Source: Kudoa neothunni | Taxonomy: Eukaryota > Cnidaria | DNA length: 64,000 nucleotides | Assembly: GCA_964304625.1 (NCBI GenBank) | Contig: OZ199838.1 | Coordinates: 15,190,001-15,254,000, forward strand | Reading direction: 5' to 3' | Shown: positions 37,514-49,042 of the stretch, piece by piece | Numbering within the stretch: position 1 is the first letter of the stretch | How the letters are laid out: every line of letters starts with the position of its first letter | Notes under the pieces: generated by a model | Seen by the model: the letters and a program-made list of their open reading frames with translations, nothing else | Database searches by the model: none | What the model was told of the DNA's origin: nothing | Translations under genes and position numbers: made by a program

Positions 37514-38071
37514 ATAGAAATAAAAATTATTTATTTCATTTGAATATTCTTAGTAACTAATTTCAATTAAACAATTTTGCATATTAGTTGTATTAATGTT
37601 AGAAAGTTGAACTAAAGCTATTTTTTAACCCAAAACTCCTTACATTAATGTTGTGTTTTTCACTGGCGTATTTTTCTTTAAAATCGTTAATTGTGTTAGG
37701 CCAAAAACCATTAATTACTGTAACATGTGGATTACAAGAGTTGTAATCCACCAACCATAAATGCGCGATCAAGAACACTGCGGCGTGGCACCACCGCCTT
37801 GAATGCTAAGAACCCAGGTTCGAACCCGGTTCGGACCTTGTGTTAAAATTACAAGTGTGGATTTCAAATTTTAACTGGTGTTATGTACATAATCTCTTCC
37901 CAGCCCTGTACACAAACCTGGTAATTAGTTGAGTAATCCATTTAATTCATTTTTCATAATCATTGTATTTTTGTGTCAACGTGTTTTCCCTTGCTAACGT
38001 TTTGCTAAACTTGGAAACAACAACTGGGTTCTTAGATTTGGAGTTATTCCCTCCCATAACAATAGACGATA
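37514..38071. other. Spacer with a tRNA-like SINE piece
   Basis: Between the Tc1-like and Mutator-like elements; apart from the tRNA-like piece at 37788-37860 nothing is recognised. Confidence 0.4.
37788..37860 (+). repeat. tRNA-derived SINE-like piece
   Basis: The B-box-like GGTTCGAACCCGG at 37817-37829 follows an A-box-like GCGTGGCACCACCG about 30 bp upstream. It does not fold as a clean tRNA, so a SINE head or degenerate tRNA is more likely. Confidence 0.5.
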
Positions 38072-40548
38072 GTGTCTATTTGCACAACAAATATGTGTGT
38101 GCGAAGATTAAAGGATTAATTATTTTTGGTGTTATTTCTCGCCTTATTCATTAGTTATAATAAAAATAAAATAAGTCTAATACAAGAAAACATTTTTTAT
38201 ATGCATATTAAGATATTATGGGTCAGCCATTTTATTATGCTAAAATTTGTTATATTTAGTAGTGCTCATTATTCGATTCAGTTTATAAACTCATAAAAAC
38301 AGAATATGCATATGTAAATATATCATGTATTATCAAAACAAAAAATATAACGCATTAGCTTCACGCGCAAGATGAATTCTGAGGAGCACGAATTGTTTAA
38401 AAATAACTTTTACTCATATTATGATATGAAAGAATCTCTTGATGACTTCATTAAGGTATATAAGTGATATGGACGCCTTTTATTGGATTTAGAAATTTGG
38501 TTATGCCTATCATGTTGAGAGAAGTATCAAAAATACATCAACTTATTCTAGTGAATTGAAATATCGCTATGTAAAATATATGTCCTCACGGAAAAGAAAT
38601 AAAATGTCGTGAAAACATAATCAGATCAAATACTCAGCAAGCTACTGGCTGCAGGGCATATATAATGGTATCGAGCCTTGATGATTATTTATATGTTTCT
38701 AAATATGATTTAAAACATAACCATGGTTCATTCAATATACTGAATTACGAACATAATCTAAAATTGCCAGAGTGCTCAAGGAAATCTAGAAAAATATCTA
38801 CAATGGGGATGTGATAATAAGAAAGTCAAGTTATCACTCGAGTCTAATTTGAATATTCCTGTTAGTCTCAAAAAAGTTCACAACTTGAAATATAAGTCGA
38901 AGAAAATACCGAAACTTTCAAACAATTCTGATGAACTATTCAATCTGTCTGGGAAGAACTTACTATTGGATATTTGTAAAGATGAAGATTACAACCTTAA
39001 CTTTATTTGTTTAACCAAAAAATCTTTAAGGGGTGTTTATCAATCTTTCCTTGAGGTTTTACACATTGATGCGACTTGCAAGGTTAATCAACGGTATTAT
39101 CCATTTTACAATTTTGCTGTTGCTGACGAATAAGGAAGAACCCGTTCCATTTTTTTCATTCATTAAAAGTGAACACCAAGTGATAATATCCGGGATTTTT
39201 TCAATATTGAACGAACTAATGAAAAGTACTGTTGCCATGAAGGTTGTCTTCGTGGACAAAGACGCCGCTGAATTAAATTCAATAAAAGAATATCTTCCAA
39301 AAAATCGAATTCTTTTATGTTCATTTCATGTGTATAAAGCTATGGGAGATAAATAAAATCCCCCACCTCAACGATGCTCACAAATGCTAAAAAGCAACTT
39401 TTGGATCTTTATAAGGATTTAATTTATGCAAGTTCGTGTAAATACTTTGTATATATCTTGGAAAAGATTCGTTAACATGATTCAAACTTATACACTTATC
39501 TGAAGAAAAACTGGCTCAACATTCAACCTATGTGGGCAATCTTTTTGAGGCAAGATGTTACAACCTTTGGGCCAAATACAAACAACCGAATTGAACAAGA
39601 ACATAGTAAATTAAAAAGATTCCTTAGTAAATCTTCTCTTGTAACTCAAATAAATGATGTTCTTAAATTCAGCAAAATTATTGAAAGTGAAAGTTTAATC
39701 AAAAACAACGCTACTTGCATGAAGAAAAACCAACTTATTGATCCTGTTATAATGCCAATAATGAACAATTTTTGCAACTTTGCGCTAAAAAAATTAAAGA
39801 AATATGAAAAATATCAATATACTTTCAATATGGAAATTAAAAAATTTCTACTTTGTTCATTTTAATTCAAGTTCAGCTATGGTTACCCTTTGTGATAATA
39901 AATTAGTGTGACTGTATCTTTTATCACCAAATTCTTTTGCCATGTGAACACATGTTCGCAATTATCAATAAAGAAAAAATTGATTTGGGCTTTATTCTAT
40001 TTGGTAGACGGATAATAAAACAATGCGATAGCGATGGCACGTCTATTATAGATGATAGTCATGTTCCGTCTTTACCATGGTCTCCTAACGATGGACCACC
40101 ACATCCTATCGAAATTAATAGAACAACCAACGTTTCAACTTCAATTATACCAATAAAATCAAAATTCACAAAAAATAAAGAACTTTGCGACAAACTATTA
40201 CACCGTCTTAATACACGCGGAGGTCAACAATATAGTCAACTGTTAGAAAAATTAGAAGATATTTCAAAAGAATATGAAGATATGAATAAATACTCAATTA
40301 CATTAGATGATAAATTAACATCACCCACTTACAAATTTTCTGTGGAACATGTGAAAAGTAAAGGAAAATCTCGACAAGTCAAAAATTATGTTAAATATAA
40401 CTAAACTAACATTATTACGTATATTAAGTTATTTTTATAATTTATTACATTGGTTTTGATTATAACTAATGAATAAGGTGAGAAATAACACCCCAAATAA
40501 TTAATCCTTTAATCTTCGCGCAAACACATTTGTTGTGCAAATAGACAC
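38072..40548 (+). mobile_element. Mutator-like element with 91-bp TIRs
   Basis: Inverted repeats at 38072-38162 and 40458-40548 begin GTGTCTATTTGCACAACAAA and differ at only a few positions. The interior codes for a MULE transposase. A run of 14 C (40548-40561) abuts the right end. No clear 9-bp target duplication is visible. Confidence 0.85.
38849..40404 (+). pseudogene. MULE transposase with SWIM finger (ZSWIM-like), broken
   Basis: The catalytic part reads EVLHIDATCKVNQRYYPFYN (first Asp), EEPVPFFSFIKSEHQVIISG, KVVFVDKDAAELNSIKEYL (second Asp) and ILLCSFHVYKAM, the usual MULE blocks. Further on TTFGPNTNNRIEQEHSKLKR carries the region expected for the Glu, and LPCEHMFAII is the end of a SWIM zinc finger. 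Frameshifts near 39110, 39355 and 39900 break it. It resembles the group from which ZSWIM1/3-type host genes come. Confidence 0.8.
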
Positions 40549-41392
40549 CCCCCCCCCCCCCGCATACGGTTATACGGATCCGTAGCAATAGCCATTGTCT
40601 TTCTAGTAATTGATTTTGAAAATTTGCAATTAAAATTAATTTATTTTTAGGATAAAAACTAATTTTTGACCATCCCTGGTTTTCATCATCAATTGTACGC
40701 TTACAGGGGGACATTTATGTTTAATTGTACGAACATGTGATGTCAACAAATGACGATTAATAAGGGAAGCTTAAGCGCATTATCATTTGAGAAAATTAAG
40801 AAGATAAATAGAACACTATGCCTACATTAAGCTGATAAATTTTGATGCACCTCTATTATAAACATTTATGATTAAAAACCTGGGGATATCTAAAAAATTA
40901 TACAGATTACATCGAATTTATGCCTTTTAAAATATAGAAATAAATAATTTTTTCGTTAATTCATCCTTTGTAATGAAAGATATGTTAATGGTTCCTATTG
41001 CGTTAAACATCTAATTTAGATATGAGTATCGCATGCTCACGTTTTTCTATCCTTTAGTTACTTTTAGATTTTTTTCGTAAATTGAATCTCAAGTATCGGT
41101 CCTTTCCAAAGTTTTTAACCTATTATTTTGTTTTAAGCATGTATTAGACCTTATTTTGATCGTTATTGCATACGATAATCATACGCAGGGTGCAAGCTTA
41201 GATAAAATGTCAAATCCGTTAACTGAATTGCCTAAAATTAACGTTTATAAATGTAAAATATTTGTCAAAAAGTTATTTTTTAATTGGTGTATGGAAGAAA
41301 AACGCTGTTTGGTGTTAATAGTTTGCGAAAATCGTGTACACCCGCGCAATTTTTCAACCTTCCTACTTAATTTCGGATTAGGAGTACAAGAA
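40549..41392. other. AT-rich spacer
   Basis: Nothing recognised apart from the 14-C run at its left edge. Confidence 0.4.
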
Positions 41393-41468
41393 CGCCCGGA
41401 CTAGACTTCGTACTCACAACCTCAAAATATGCAATCTCGACCTAACACCACTACACCATATCGTCCAG
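41393..41468 (-). repeat. tRNA-derived SINE head
   Basis: On the minus strand, ATATGGTGTAGTGGTGTT is a good A box and GGTTGTGAGTACGAAGTC a close B box, spaced as in a tRNA gene. Stems are too imperfect for a functional tRNA. Confidence 0.65.
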
Positions 41469-41497
41469 GCATACTTGCCATTGGTGAATTACTAATA

Positions 41498-44040
41498 CAG
41501 TGCCGCCTTGTACACCGACCATAATCCGTTCTAGAAGCGTGTTCGAATTCCGAATCAATTTTTCCCATAAAAAATAATGAAAATTAGTTTAATCCGTTCC
41601 GCTCATCAAATAAATGACTATTTTTATTCTTATTTATTAAAAAATAAGCATACCTTCTATTTATAAATTTATAACAAACTAGCGCAAAAGCCCCGCTTTG
41701 CGAAGGCTTCCTCGTCCAACCAAATAGGCTAACACCTGGCGCAGACTAAAGCCTTTTTGATATTTAAGTAAATAGCGCTAATTCCCAGATTTGCCTGGTA
41801 TTATGTGATGGAAAACTTTAATTTTTAGTTTTAGTTTTGAATGGAGAAATTCTACGGAAGGTTTAATCTAATTAGCACGTTAAACTCTGAAAATTTTATT
41901 TTTCTGTTTTAATTGATGCATTTTAAATTTGTCATTATTTTTGCAATGTGATGATTTAGATAAACAAAATTATGTAAGAATTTTCCATTCAAATATAAAT
42001 GGAGGTATTGAGGGAAATTAATGAGTATTTTTAGGGTTATTTTACAAATTATGACCAAAAATATAATGACCTTAATTTTATAAGCAATTAAATTAACGAT
42101 TAAAGTTCATTTATCCACTAAACAAAATCATCTAGTAACTTAAATAGGACTTTTAGTTCTTTTCAAAATTTTGCGGTAAAAATTAATCCTTCTGATTATA
42201 AAATGTATTATCAGTCTACAAACGATAAAAAAAAATAAAATCAACCTAAGATGCGTCAGAAATAAAAATAATAATTGTTCCACCTTTTTTTGAAATTTTA
42301 TAAAGGATGTGAATGAAGTTTTAATAATCTGTGAGCGGTAACTTACGTATTCACAATTTTAACATAATTTCCCGATTTTTTAATAAATGCAACCTTCTTT
42401 TAACAAAAATACTTACTGCTTCAAAAATATACAAATTTAATTAACAAAATACGATTAAATCTAAAGTGTAAAGATATTTTCGGTTTGACAAATTGCAGTG
42501 ATGCTTAAATATCAACTGGTTTTCTCAAAGGAATGCACCCTTTTAAAAATAAACGTACTTTTTGATTGTCCTAAAAAAATTTCTTTGTATTGAACTATTC
42601 TTAAATTAACGAAAACTTTGTGAAAATATGGTTAGATCGAATAGAACAATAATTTCTTATTAACTTACATGGCACGTATTAAGAGTGGACTGCATTTTGT
42701 GCAAAAATAATCGTAAATATAAATTCTTAAATTACATATAGAACGCGGTGTCGCATATATTCATGAAACTATTAAATCATAATGAATTAGTTTTAGCGAA
42801 AAGAAAATTATATATTGATTTGAATATTAACCTTAAAGCCTGGGGTAAGGAATAATTAGGTTACTAAGAACTTAAACATTACTTAAAAAATTGTCTCATC
42901 AAATATAGAAACTTATCGAATTAGTCATGTCAGCTGCTTTGCAAATAAGTTTAGGAAAACCAAAAAATGAGTAACAACTTATCGAAAAGACGAATATAGT
43001 TTCAATCTCAATCGATATATTTGATAAAAAGAAATGTTCACATCTCAGGAATTCCAATGGAGCATAATTTTCATTTAAGTTACCATACAAATTTTAATAT
43101 TTAAAAACTCTACACAAATTTCATGTCGTTTTTAGGATACATATAGAGACTCATATTATTCCAACGTGGCAACAACTCTTTATCTCAAATTATGTGTTTT
43201 ATTTAAAATGATCATAATCTATTTTGATTAACTATATCCATAACGCTCAAAAAGAGAAAACACATACCAAATAACTTGTTTATGCTTCAAATTTTAAGGG
43301 AAATGCGACAACTTTTGTAAATGTGACGTTAATAGTTTTATTTGTCTCAAAAGTACTCCGAACAGACATATGTAAAATTTTTAGAACATTCTATATCTTA
43401 ATTAAGAGACTCTTTTTCTACATAATGAGTAAAAGTTCATTTTATTTGGCTATCAATCAGAAGTAAACAAATATCAATATAATTCAGATAGTTTTTAATC
43501 TGCTATTTGTGAAGACAACCAGAAAATTCCTTACTTCGGACTGTGTTATTGACTATATTAATACTTCTAAGTGAATGATCGATTTTCGTTAATGGTTTTA
43601 TGTATTCAAATACAAACTTAAAGCTATATTTAAAGAAAGTTTCTCCATGGCACATGCGTACTACTGCAAACTGACACACACTGACAGACATAAGAACTTT
43701 ATTATGTATATAGATAGATAAACATTTAATATAATATTAAAAATGAAATATGAGATGTAATACAAGCTCGGAATTGGGATTCGAAAATGCGTTATTAACA
43801 TTAAAATCGGTGGTGCCGTCCCGCTCTGCTCTCGATCGCGCATATGATTGGTAGATTACAATCCTTTAATCCGCATGTTACATAAGTATTTTTGGTCGTC
43901 GTACGATACATAATAAAGGTTTTTCTTTCGATGACGTTCGCACTATTTGATTGAGCAAATCTCCTTCTAGAATTTCTTTTCTGTTTTTTTCTTCAACTGG
44001 GTTTGTTCTGAATACCCTATGTATGTGTTTGAACTCAAAA
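41498..44040. mobile_element. CAGTGCAAC-type MITE, copy 2, split by an insertion
   Basis: 41498-41688 matches the left half of the copy at 5512-5898 (CAGTGCCGCCTTGTACACCG start; CATCAAATAAATGACT shared), and 43907 to about 44040 matches the right half (TTTCGATGACGTTCGCAC). The halves are separated by 2.2 kb of unrelated sequence, described as a Helitron-like insertion. Confidence 0.7.
41689..43906 (-). mobile_element. Probable non-autonomous Helitron
   Basis: Minus-strand 5' end TCGTACGACGACC; 3' end GCAAAGCGGGGCTTTTGC (a short hairpin) followed by GCTAG. It is flanked by A on the 5' side and T on the 3' side with no target duplication, as Helitrons insert between A and T. It exactly fills the gap in the MITE. 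No Rep/helicase sequence is seen. Similar 3' ends occur at 3698, and a similar 5' end near 19047. Confidence 0.5.
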
Positions 44041-45234
44041 ATATTTTAATTTGAAATCAAGTATTACGCCAAGTATAAAAACATCTATTTGAATATTTCT
44101 CGTAATAAAATCAACAACGACTATAATTCCATTTTTTGTAAATATGCGATGAATTCTTACTTGTGAAATACTATTTTGCAATTATTTAATGTTTCAAAGA
44201 ATAAGACTAAAAAAATCGAACAAATTTAACAAATTTGTCCGAAATTGGACATCATTAGCAAAACTGATAATGAGATCCCCAAGCAATCATTTATTTTTGA
44301 TACCTAGATAATTTGAATTTAATTCAAATACATATAGTGTGGATTCCATCTGAGTATTATTGACAAATAATTTACTTCAGTAAATAGATTAAAGAATAGA
44401 TGGGAATAAAACATTAAATTACGCAATATCGAGACTTTACTGCATGTAAAATCGATCATGATGCATTTTGAGCAACTTTTTGAGGTCCCCACGAGATTAC
44501 GGGACATCGGACTTCAACTACCTATTGTATAATAATCAAGTGTAATTGTGATTTATTGGTAGTTCAAGAAACCGAGGGGAAATTTAAAGATATACACTCG
44601 ATTTTAAATATACGTCATAGATGCTATACTCGTTCTTCTGAAATATTTGAGTTGGAAAATTCAACTTCTAATTAAACAAATTCATGTGCTTGATTTTTTA
44701 TAGCTACTTTGGGCGTATAATCCCCAATGACCTGAGTTTTATGATAGTTAACTGCTATAATTATTCGTGCGGATTAAATATTACTTAAAAGTTCCTAATA
44801 TGCCTTATAGAAATAATTATGGGTATTGTAAAAATTTTTAATCGTTGGTTCATCGTGGCAATCTTATTCGGTGCAATGATATTCATGTTTGGCGTAGCTC
44901 CTCTAAAAACATTTTTGGGGTCCTAGAAATTATAAAGGAGAAAAGTAAAATGGGTTTACCCTATTAAGTTATTCAACCTGAATAAAAGTAAATAATTTAC
45001 AGATATGATGTTTCAATGAATTTCATAGAGCTGCTAAATTTTATTATCATGTAATGAGTTTCTACGCTCACTCTATTTTACTTAAAATGCTCATGTCCTT
45101 CATTTCTGCAAACAGATAGCTTTTATGGACTCAATAAAAATATCATAAGAGCTTATAAAATAAAATTATTTCTAACAAGATAAATAATTATCTGCGATTA
45201 ATTACTATAATTGGAGGACAATATTTTCGAAGGG
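44041..45234. other. AT-rich spacer
   Basis: No gene recognised. CGCAATATCGAGACTTTACTG at 44423 (reverse complement starts CAGTAAAGTCTCGATATTGC) is a solo copy of the terminus seen on the Tigger-like remnant at 50167-51771. Confidence 0.4.
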
Positions 45235-46867
45235 TCACAAATCATAGGCCTTTTCTTTACGTTTTATCGCCACATACTTAAATGTTAATGTCGCCGCGGC
45301 GCTCATCGCAATAACGAGTAGACATGCTAAAACAATGCAAGCAATAACACTTGCCATGTATGCTTCCTTGCTAGGACTTATATCACTTGTAGTGGTCACT
45401 AAATTAATTCATTAAAATGTTGATCTAAATGTATTGACAATAAACATAAACTACCCGAACTAGATGTTTCTGAAACGCTAGTAGTATCACTCGTTATAAG
45501 AGAAGGTACAGTTATTGAGGTAGGAATTTCTTCGGTTGTAATGGGAGAAGGTACAGTTATTGAGGTAGGAATTTCTTCGGTTGTAATGGGAGAAGGTACA
45601 GTTATTGAGGTAGGAATTTCTTCGGTTGTAATGGGAGAAGGTACAGTTATTGAGGTAGGAATTTCTTCGGTTGTAATGGGAGAAGGTACAGTTATTGAGG
45701 TAGGAATTTCTTCGGTTGTAATGGGAGAAGGTACAGTTATTGAGGTAGGAATTTCTTCGGTTGTAATGGGAGAAGGTACAGTTATTGAGGTAGGAATTTC
45801 TTCGGTTGTAATGGGAGAAGGTACAGTTATTGAGGTAGGAATTTCTTCGGTTGTAATGGGAGAAGGTACAGTTATTGAGGTAGGAATTTCTTCGGTTGTA
45901 ATGGGAGAAGGTACAGTTGCTGAGGTAGGAATTTCTTCGGTTGTAATGGGAGAAGGTACAGTTGTTGAGGTAGGAATTTCTTCGGTTGTAATGGGAGAAG
46001 GTACAGTTGCTGAGGTAGGAATTTCTTCGGTTGTAATGGGAGAAGGTACAGTTGCTGAGGTAGGAACTTCTTCGGTTGTAATGGGAGAAGGTATAGTTGT
46101 TGAGGTAGGAATTTCTTCGGTTGTAATGGGAGAAGGTACAGTTGTTGAGGTAGGAATTTCTTCGGTTGTAATGGGAGAAGCTACAGTTGTTGAGGTAGGA
46201 ATTTCTTCGGTTGTAATGGGAGAAGGTATAGTTGTTGAGGTAGGAATTTCTTCGGTTGTAATGGGAGAAGGTATAGTTGTTGAGGTAGGAATTTCTTCGG
46301 TTGTAATGGGAGAAGGTACAGTTGTTGAGGTAGGAATTTCTTCGGTTGTAATGGGAGAAGCTACAGTTGTTGAGGTAGGAATTTCTTCGGTTGTAATGGG
46401 AGAAGGTACAGTTATTGAGGTAGGAATTTCTTCGGTTGTAATGGGAGAAGGTATAGTTGTTGAGGTAGGAATTTCTTCGGTTGTAATGGGAGAAGGTACA
46501 GTTGTTGAGGTAGGAATTTCTTCGGTTGTAATGGGAGAAGGTACAGTTGCTGAGGTAGGAATTTCTTCGGTTGTAATGGGAGAAGGTACAGTTGTTGAGG
46601 TAGGAATTTCTTCGGTTGTAATGGGAGAAGGTATAGTTGTTGAGGTAGGAATTTCTTCGGTTGTAATGGGAGAAGGTACAGTTGCTGAGGTAGGAATTTC
46701 TTCGGTTGTAATGGGAGAAGGTACAGTTGTTGAGGTAGGAATTTCTTCGGTTGTAGTGGGAGAAGATACATCTCTACCTTGATAAGGTACATAGACTGTA
46801 GCTCCGCGACGTGGAGGTCTAGAGATAGAAGGTTTACTTTCGGTGACATCATTAGTAGAGTCATCAC
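45235..46867 (-). CDS. Mucin-like type I membrane protein, 3' part of gene
   Basis: Two exons on the minus strand: 46867-45455 (acceptor TTTTTAG upstream) and 45398-45235, with a 56-nt GT-AG intron; together 524 codons and a TGA. The ectodomain begins DDSTNDVTESKPSISRPPRR, followed by about 28 copies of a 15-residue unit, typically TTEEIPTSTTVPSPI, rich in Thr, Ser and Pro as expected for O-glycosylation. Then SDTTSVSETSSS, a membrane span SVIACIVLACLLVIAMSAAA and a short basic tail IKRKEKAYDL. The signal-peptide exon is not found; it would lie beyond 46867, perhaps past the piggyBac remnant. The opposite strand is also open through the repeat because the unit is a multiple of three; codon bias, splice sites and the membrane anchor favour the minus strand. 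Confidence 0.75.
45496..46784. repeat. 45-bp minisatellite, about 28 copies
   Basis: The unit contains GGAGAAGGTACAGTTATTGA and GGTAGGAATTTCTTCGGTTG. Roughly the first nine units at the low-coordinate end are identical; the rest differ at a few fixed positions, changing the encoded residue between Ile, Ala and Thr. It encodes the mucin-like repeats on the minus strand. Confidence 0.97.
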
Positions 46868-47367
46868 CTAAAAATCAAATTCAACATTCAAAACTAAGGA
46901 AAACGGGTCATTTTTAAAATTTATTATATTAGTTATCGTAATTATTGATCCTTCAAACGAAGGGGAAATGTTAAGACAACAATTGGTTATAGAAAAAATA
47001 AATATTTTTTAATTAACCCTCCAAGTAAATTGGGGTCCATTTGGACCCCAAACGAGATCGCCATCCTGTTTTCTCAACCATTATATAATAATTAGAATCA
47101 AAATTTCTATTCTCATAAAACACGTTTATCTTTAGAGAAATAAATTTATTAGAATTTTCATGTCGTAACAAATTTTTAACGAAAATATCTTCAGAGTATA
47201 ATTGAGGTCCAAATGGACCCCAAAATTTTTGTTGATATTTTAAAAATATATAATTATTTATATTAATTTTTAAATAGAAATTGAATTAAAACTTATTTTA
47301 CATATCAAAGCCCAAAAATAATTTTGCGCCTCACACGCGCCCATGTGCAAGTTTCTATTGTGTAAGC

Positions 47368-47960
47368 ATGGATTTCTTTTTGAAAAGTAGCGAGGATAGT
47401 ATTGACACTAATGAAAATGAAACACCCGACTTAGTGTACTTGAAGGAGACTATCGGCAATGAGAGTGATGAAAATGATGATTCGGTTGCAGACGAAAACA
47501 ACAATTTGTGGAGTGCAATCAAACACAAGAAAACCATGGTGGGGTGGCGGCAAAAAATAAAATGAATTTTCTTCAAGATGTGACTATGTATGCCCCACCA
47601 TGGATCTTTAGTATTGCAGGATATTTTCATCATTTCTTCCCAGTAGAAATAGTGGAACGAACAATTAAATATACTAATCAGTGCGATAAGAATCATTATG
47701 GAAATAACTGGAGGATGTTTATGTTGATGAAATGCATGGTTTTATTGGCTGTTTATTGTACATAACTGTCCATAAGGATAACCAAGAGCCTATAACTGAA
47801 ATGTCTAGTTGTGAAGAAGGTAGGAAGATATACAAAAAATTTTTTTCCTCGTACAGACTCAAGCAACTAACAAGAGCGATCTGCTTTGATAATGCAGAAA
47901 CTACGGAGGAATGACAGCTAAATGATAAATTTTCCCCAATTAGAGAAATATGGGACAATT
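47368..47960 (+). pseudogene. piggyBac transposase, N-terminal fragment
   Basis: The acidic start MDFFLKSSEDSIDTNENETP leads to NNLWSAIKHKKTMVGWRQK, then in other frames IFSIAGYFHHFFPVEIVERT, YVDEMHGFIGCL-like sequence, and SSYRLKQLTRAICFDNAETT (the R...I.FD block). It breaks off before the catalytic Asp blocks; several frameshifts. Confidence 0.7.
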
Positions 47961-48054
47961 AGGTTAATGTGACGAACAAAAATTATAACCACGGAGAAAA
48001 TATATGTCGTGATGAGCAATTTGGTTTCTTTCAAAGGAAATTGATCTTTTAGAC

Positions 48055-48696
48055 CAGAGGTCGGCAACGAGCGGCCTGCGGACCAAATTTGACCCGGGAG
48101 CTTTCCTCATCTGGCCCGCAAGGGGTGTAATTGAAAAGTTAATTTTTTGACGGTGCTTGTATAATTTCCCCAATTTTTAATGTCGATCTCTTCAGCATAT
48201 AAATATGCTTAATAGCAATGTGAACTATGTTACTTAAGTATTATTCCCTTTTTCTAAATATAAAAGTGCTTAAAAAAATAATGATTAAAATTTCCCCCAA
48301 ACAAATTCCTTACTTATTTTTACTAATTGTACGATATTAGTTTTATTGTAGCTAATGGGAACGTTTAATTATTGTTCTATGCCATTTAGAACCATAATTT
48401 GAATATATAAACGTTTAAATTCTGCATCAAAAATATCAGGTAAATTATAAAATAAAAAATTGTATAAAACCAGTAATTCCCTCATAAAAATGTCGAACTT
48501 ATACGTTCGTTATATTTCTTTTTCTCGTTAAAATAAAAATGTATCCTTTGAAATTTCAAAACATAAGTTTACTAATCACATTTTCAATTGTATTTTGAAG
48601 AATTCACTACATCTACAGGATTTAAATATGTTCAGGCCTGCCTCCTAGTTTAGCATGACTATCCGGCCAGACTACCTAAAGGGTTGCCGACTCCTG
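48055..48696. mobile_element. hAT MITE nested in piggyBac remnant
   Basis: The ends read CAGAGGTCGGCAACGAGCGG and, as the reverse complement of the right, CAGGAGTCGGCAACCC. A perfect 8-bp target duplication TTTTAGAC lies at 48047-48054 and 48697-48704. No coding capacity. The centre of the duplication is TA, as in the Buster branch of hAT. Confidence 0.93.
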
Positions 48697-49042
48697 TTTT
48701 AGACACTATATAAAATGTAAGCCAGAAAAATATAGCTTAAAATTGTTCCTTCGGGTAGATCCAGCATCTATATTATGTGTTTGTGGAGTTACTAACGAAT
48801 CCCAATATCAGCCTTCTTAAAATAATCAATCGTACTATTTATATATGAACATTGCACAGAGGCGCATGTGTTCGAAAAAACAAAACGGAACATTATTAAC
48901 GGAAAAAACATTTCCTGAAATTATAATTTTGTAGATTGATAGAAAACACAATTATTAAACGCAATCATAAACAAAATTCTGTGGTTTAAATGGACCCAGT
49001 TATACTCCGAGGGGCCTGATTAATTATTACTTAGAAGGTTAA

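Larger units (their letters stand above)
47017..49038 (+). mobile_element. piggyBac element, truncated coding, with nested hAT
   Basis: TTAA at 47013-47016 and 49039-49042. The ends read CCCTCCAAGTAAATTGGGG and, as the reverse complement of the right, CCTTCTAAGTAATAATTAAT. GGGGTCCATTTGGACCCC lies at 47032-47049, and a worn TGGACCCAG lies near the right end. Length includes a 642-bp hAT MITE and its duplication. Confidence 0.8.

Noticed and set aside
43661-44507. Several 60-codon minus-strand frames
   Set aside because: Hydrophobic AT-rich translations overlapping MITE and Helitron-like sequence; no family support.
45541-46782. 413-codon plus-strand frame in the minisatellite
   Set aside because: Open only because the 45-bp unit has no stops. 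The minus strand has splice sites, a membrane anchor and O-glycosylation-type composition.
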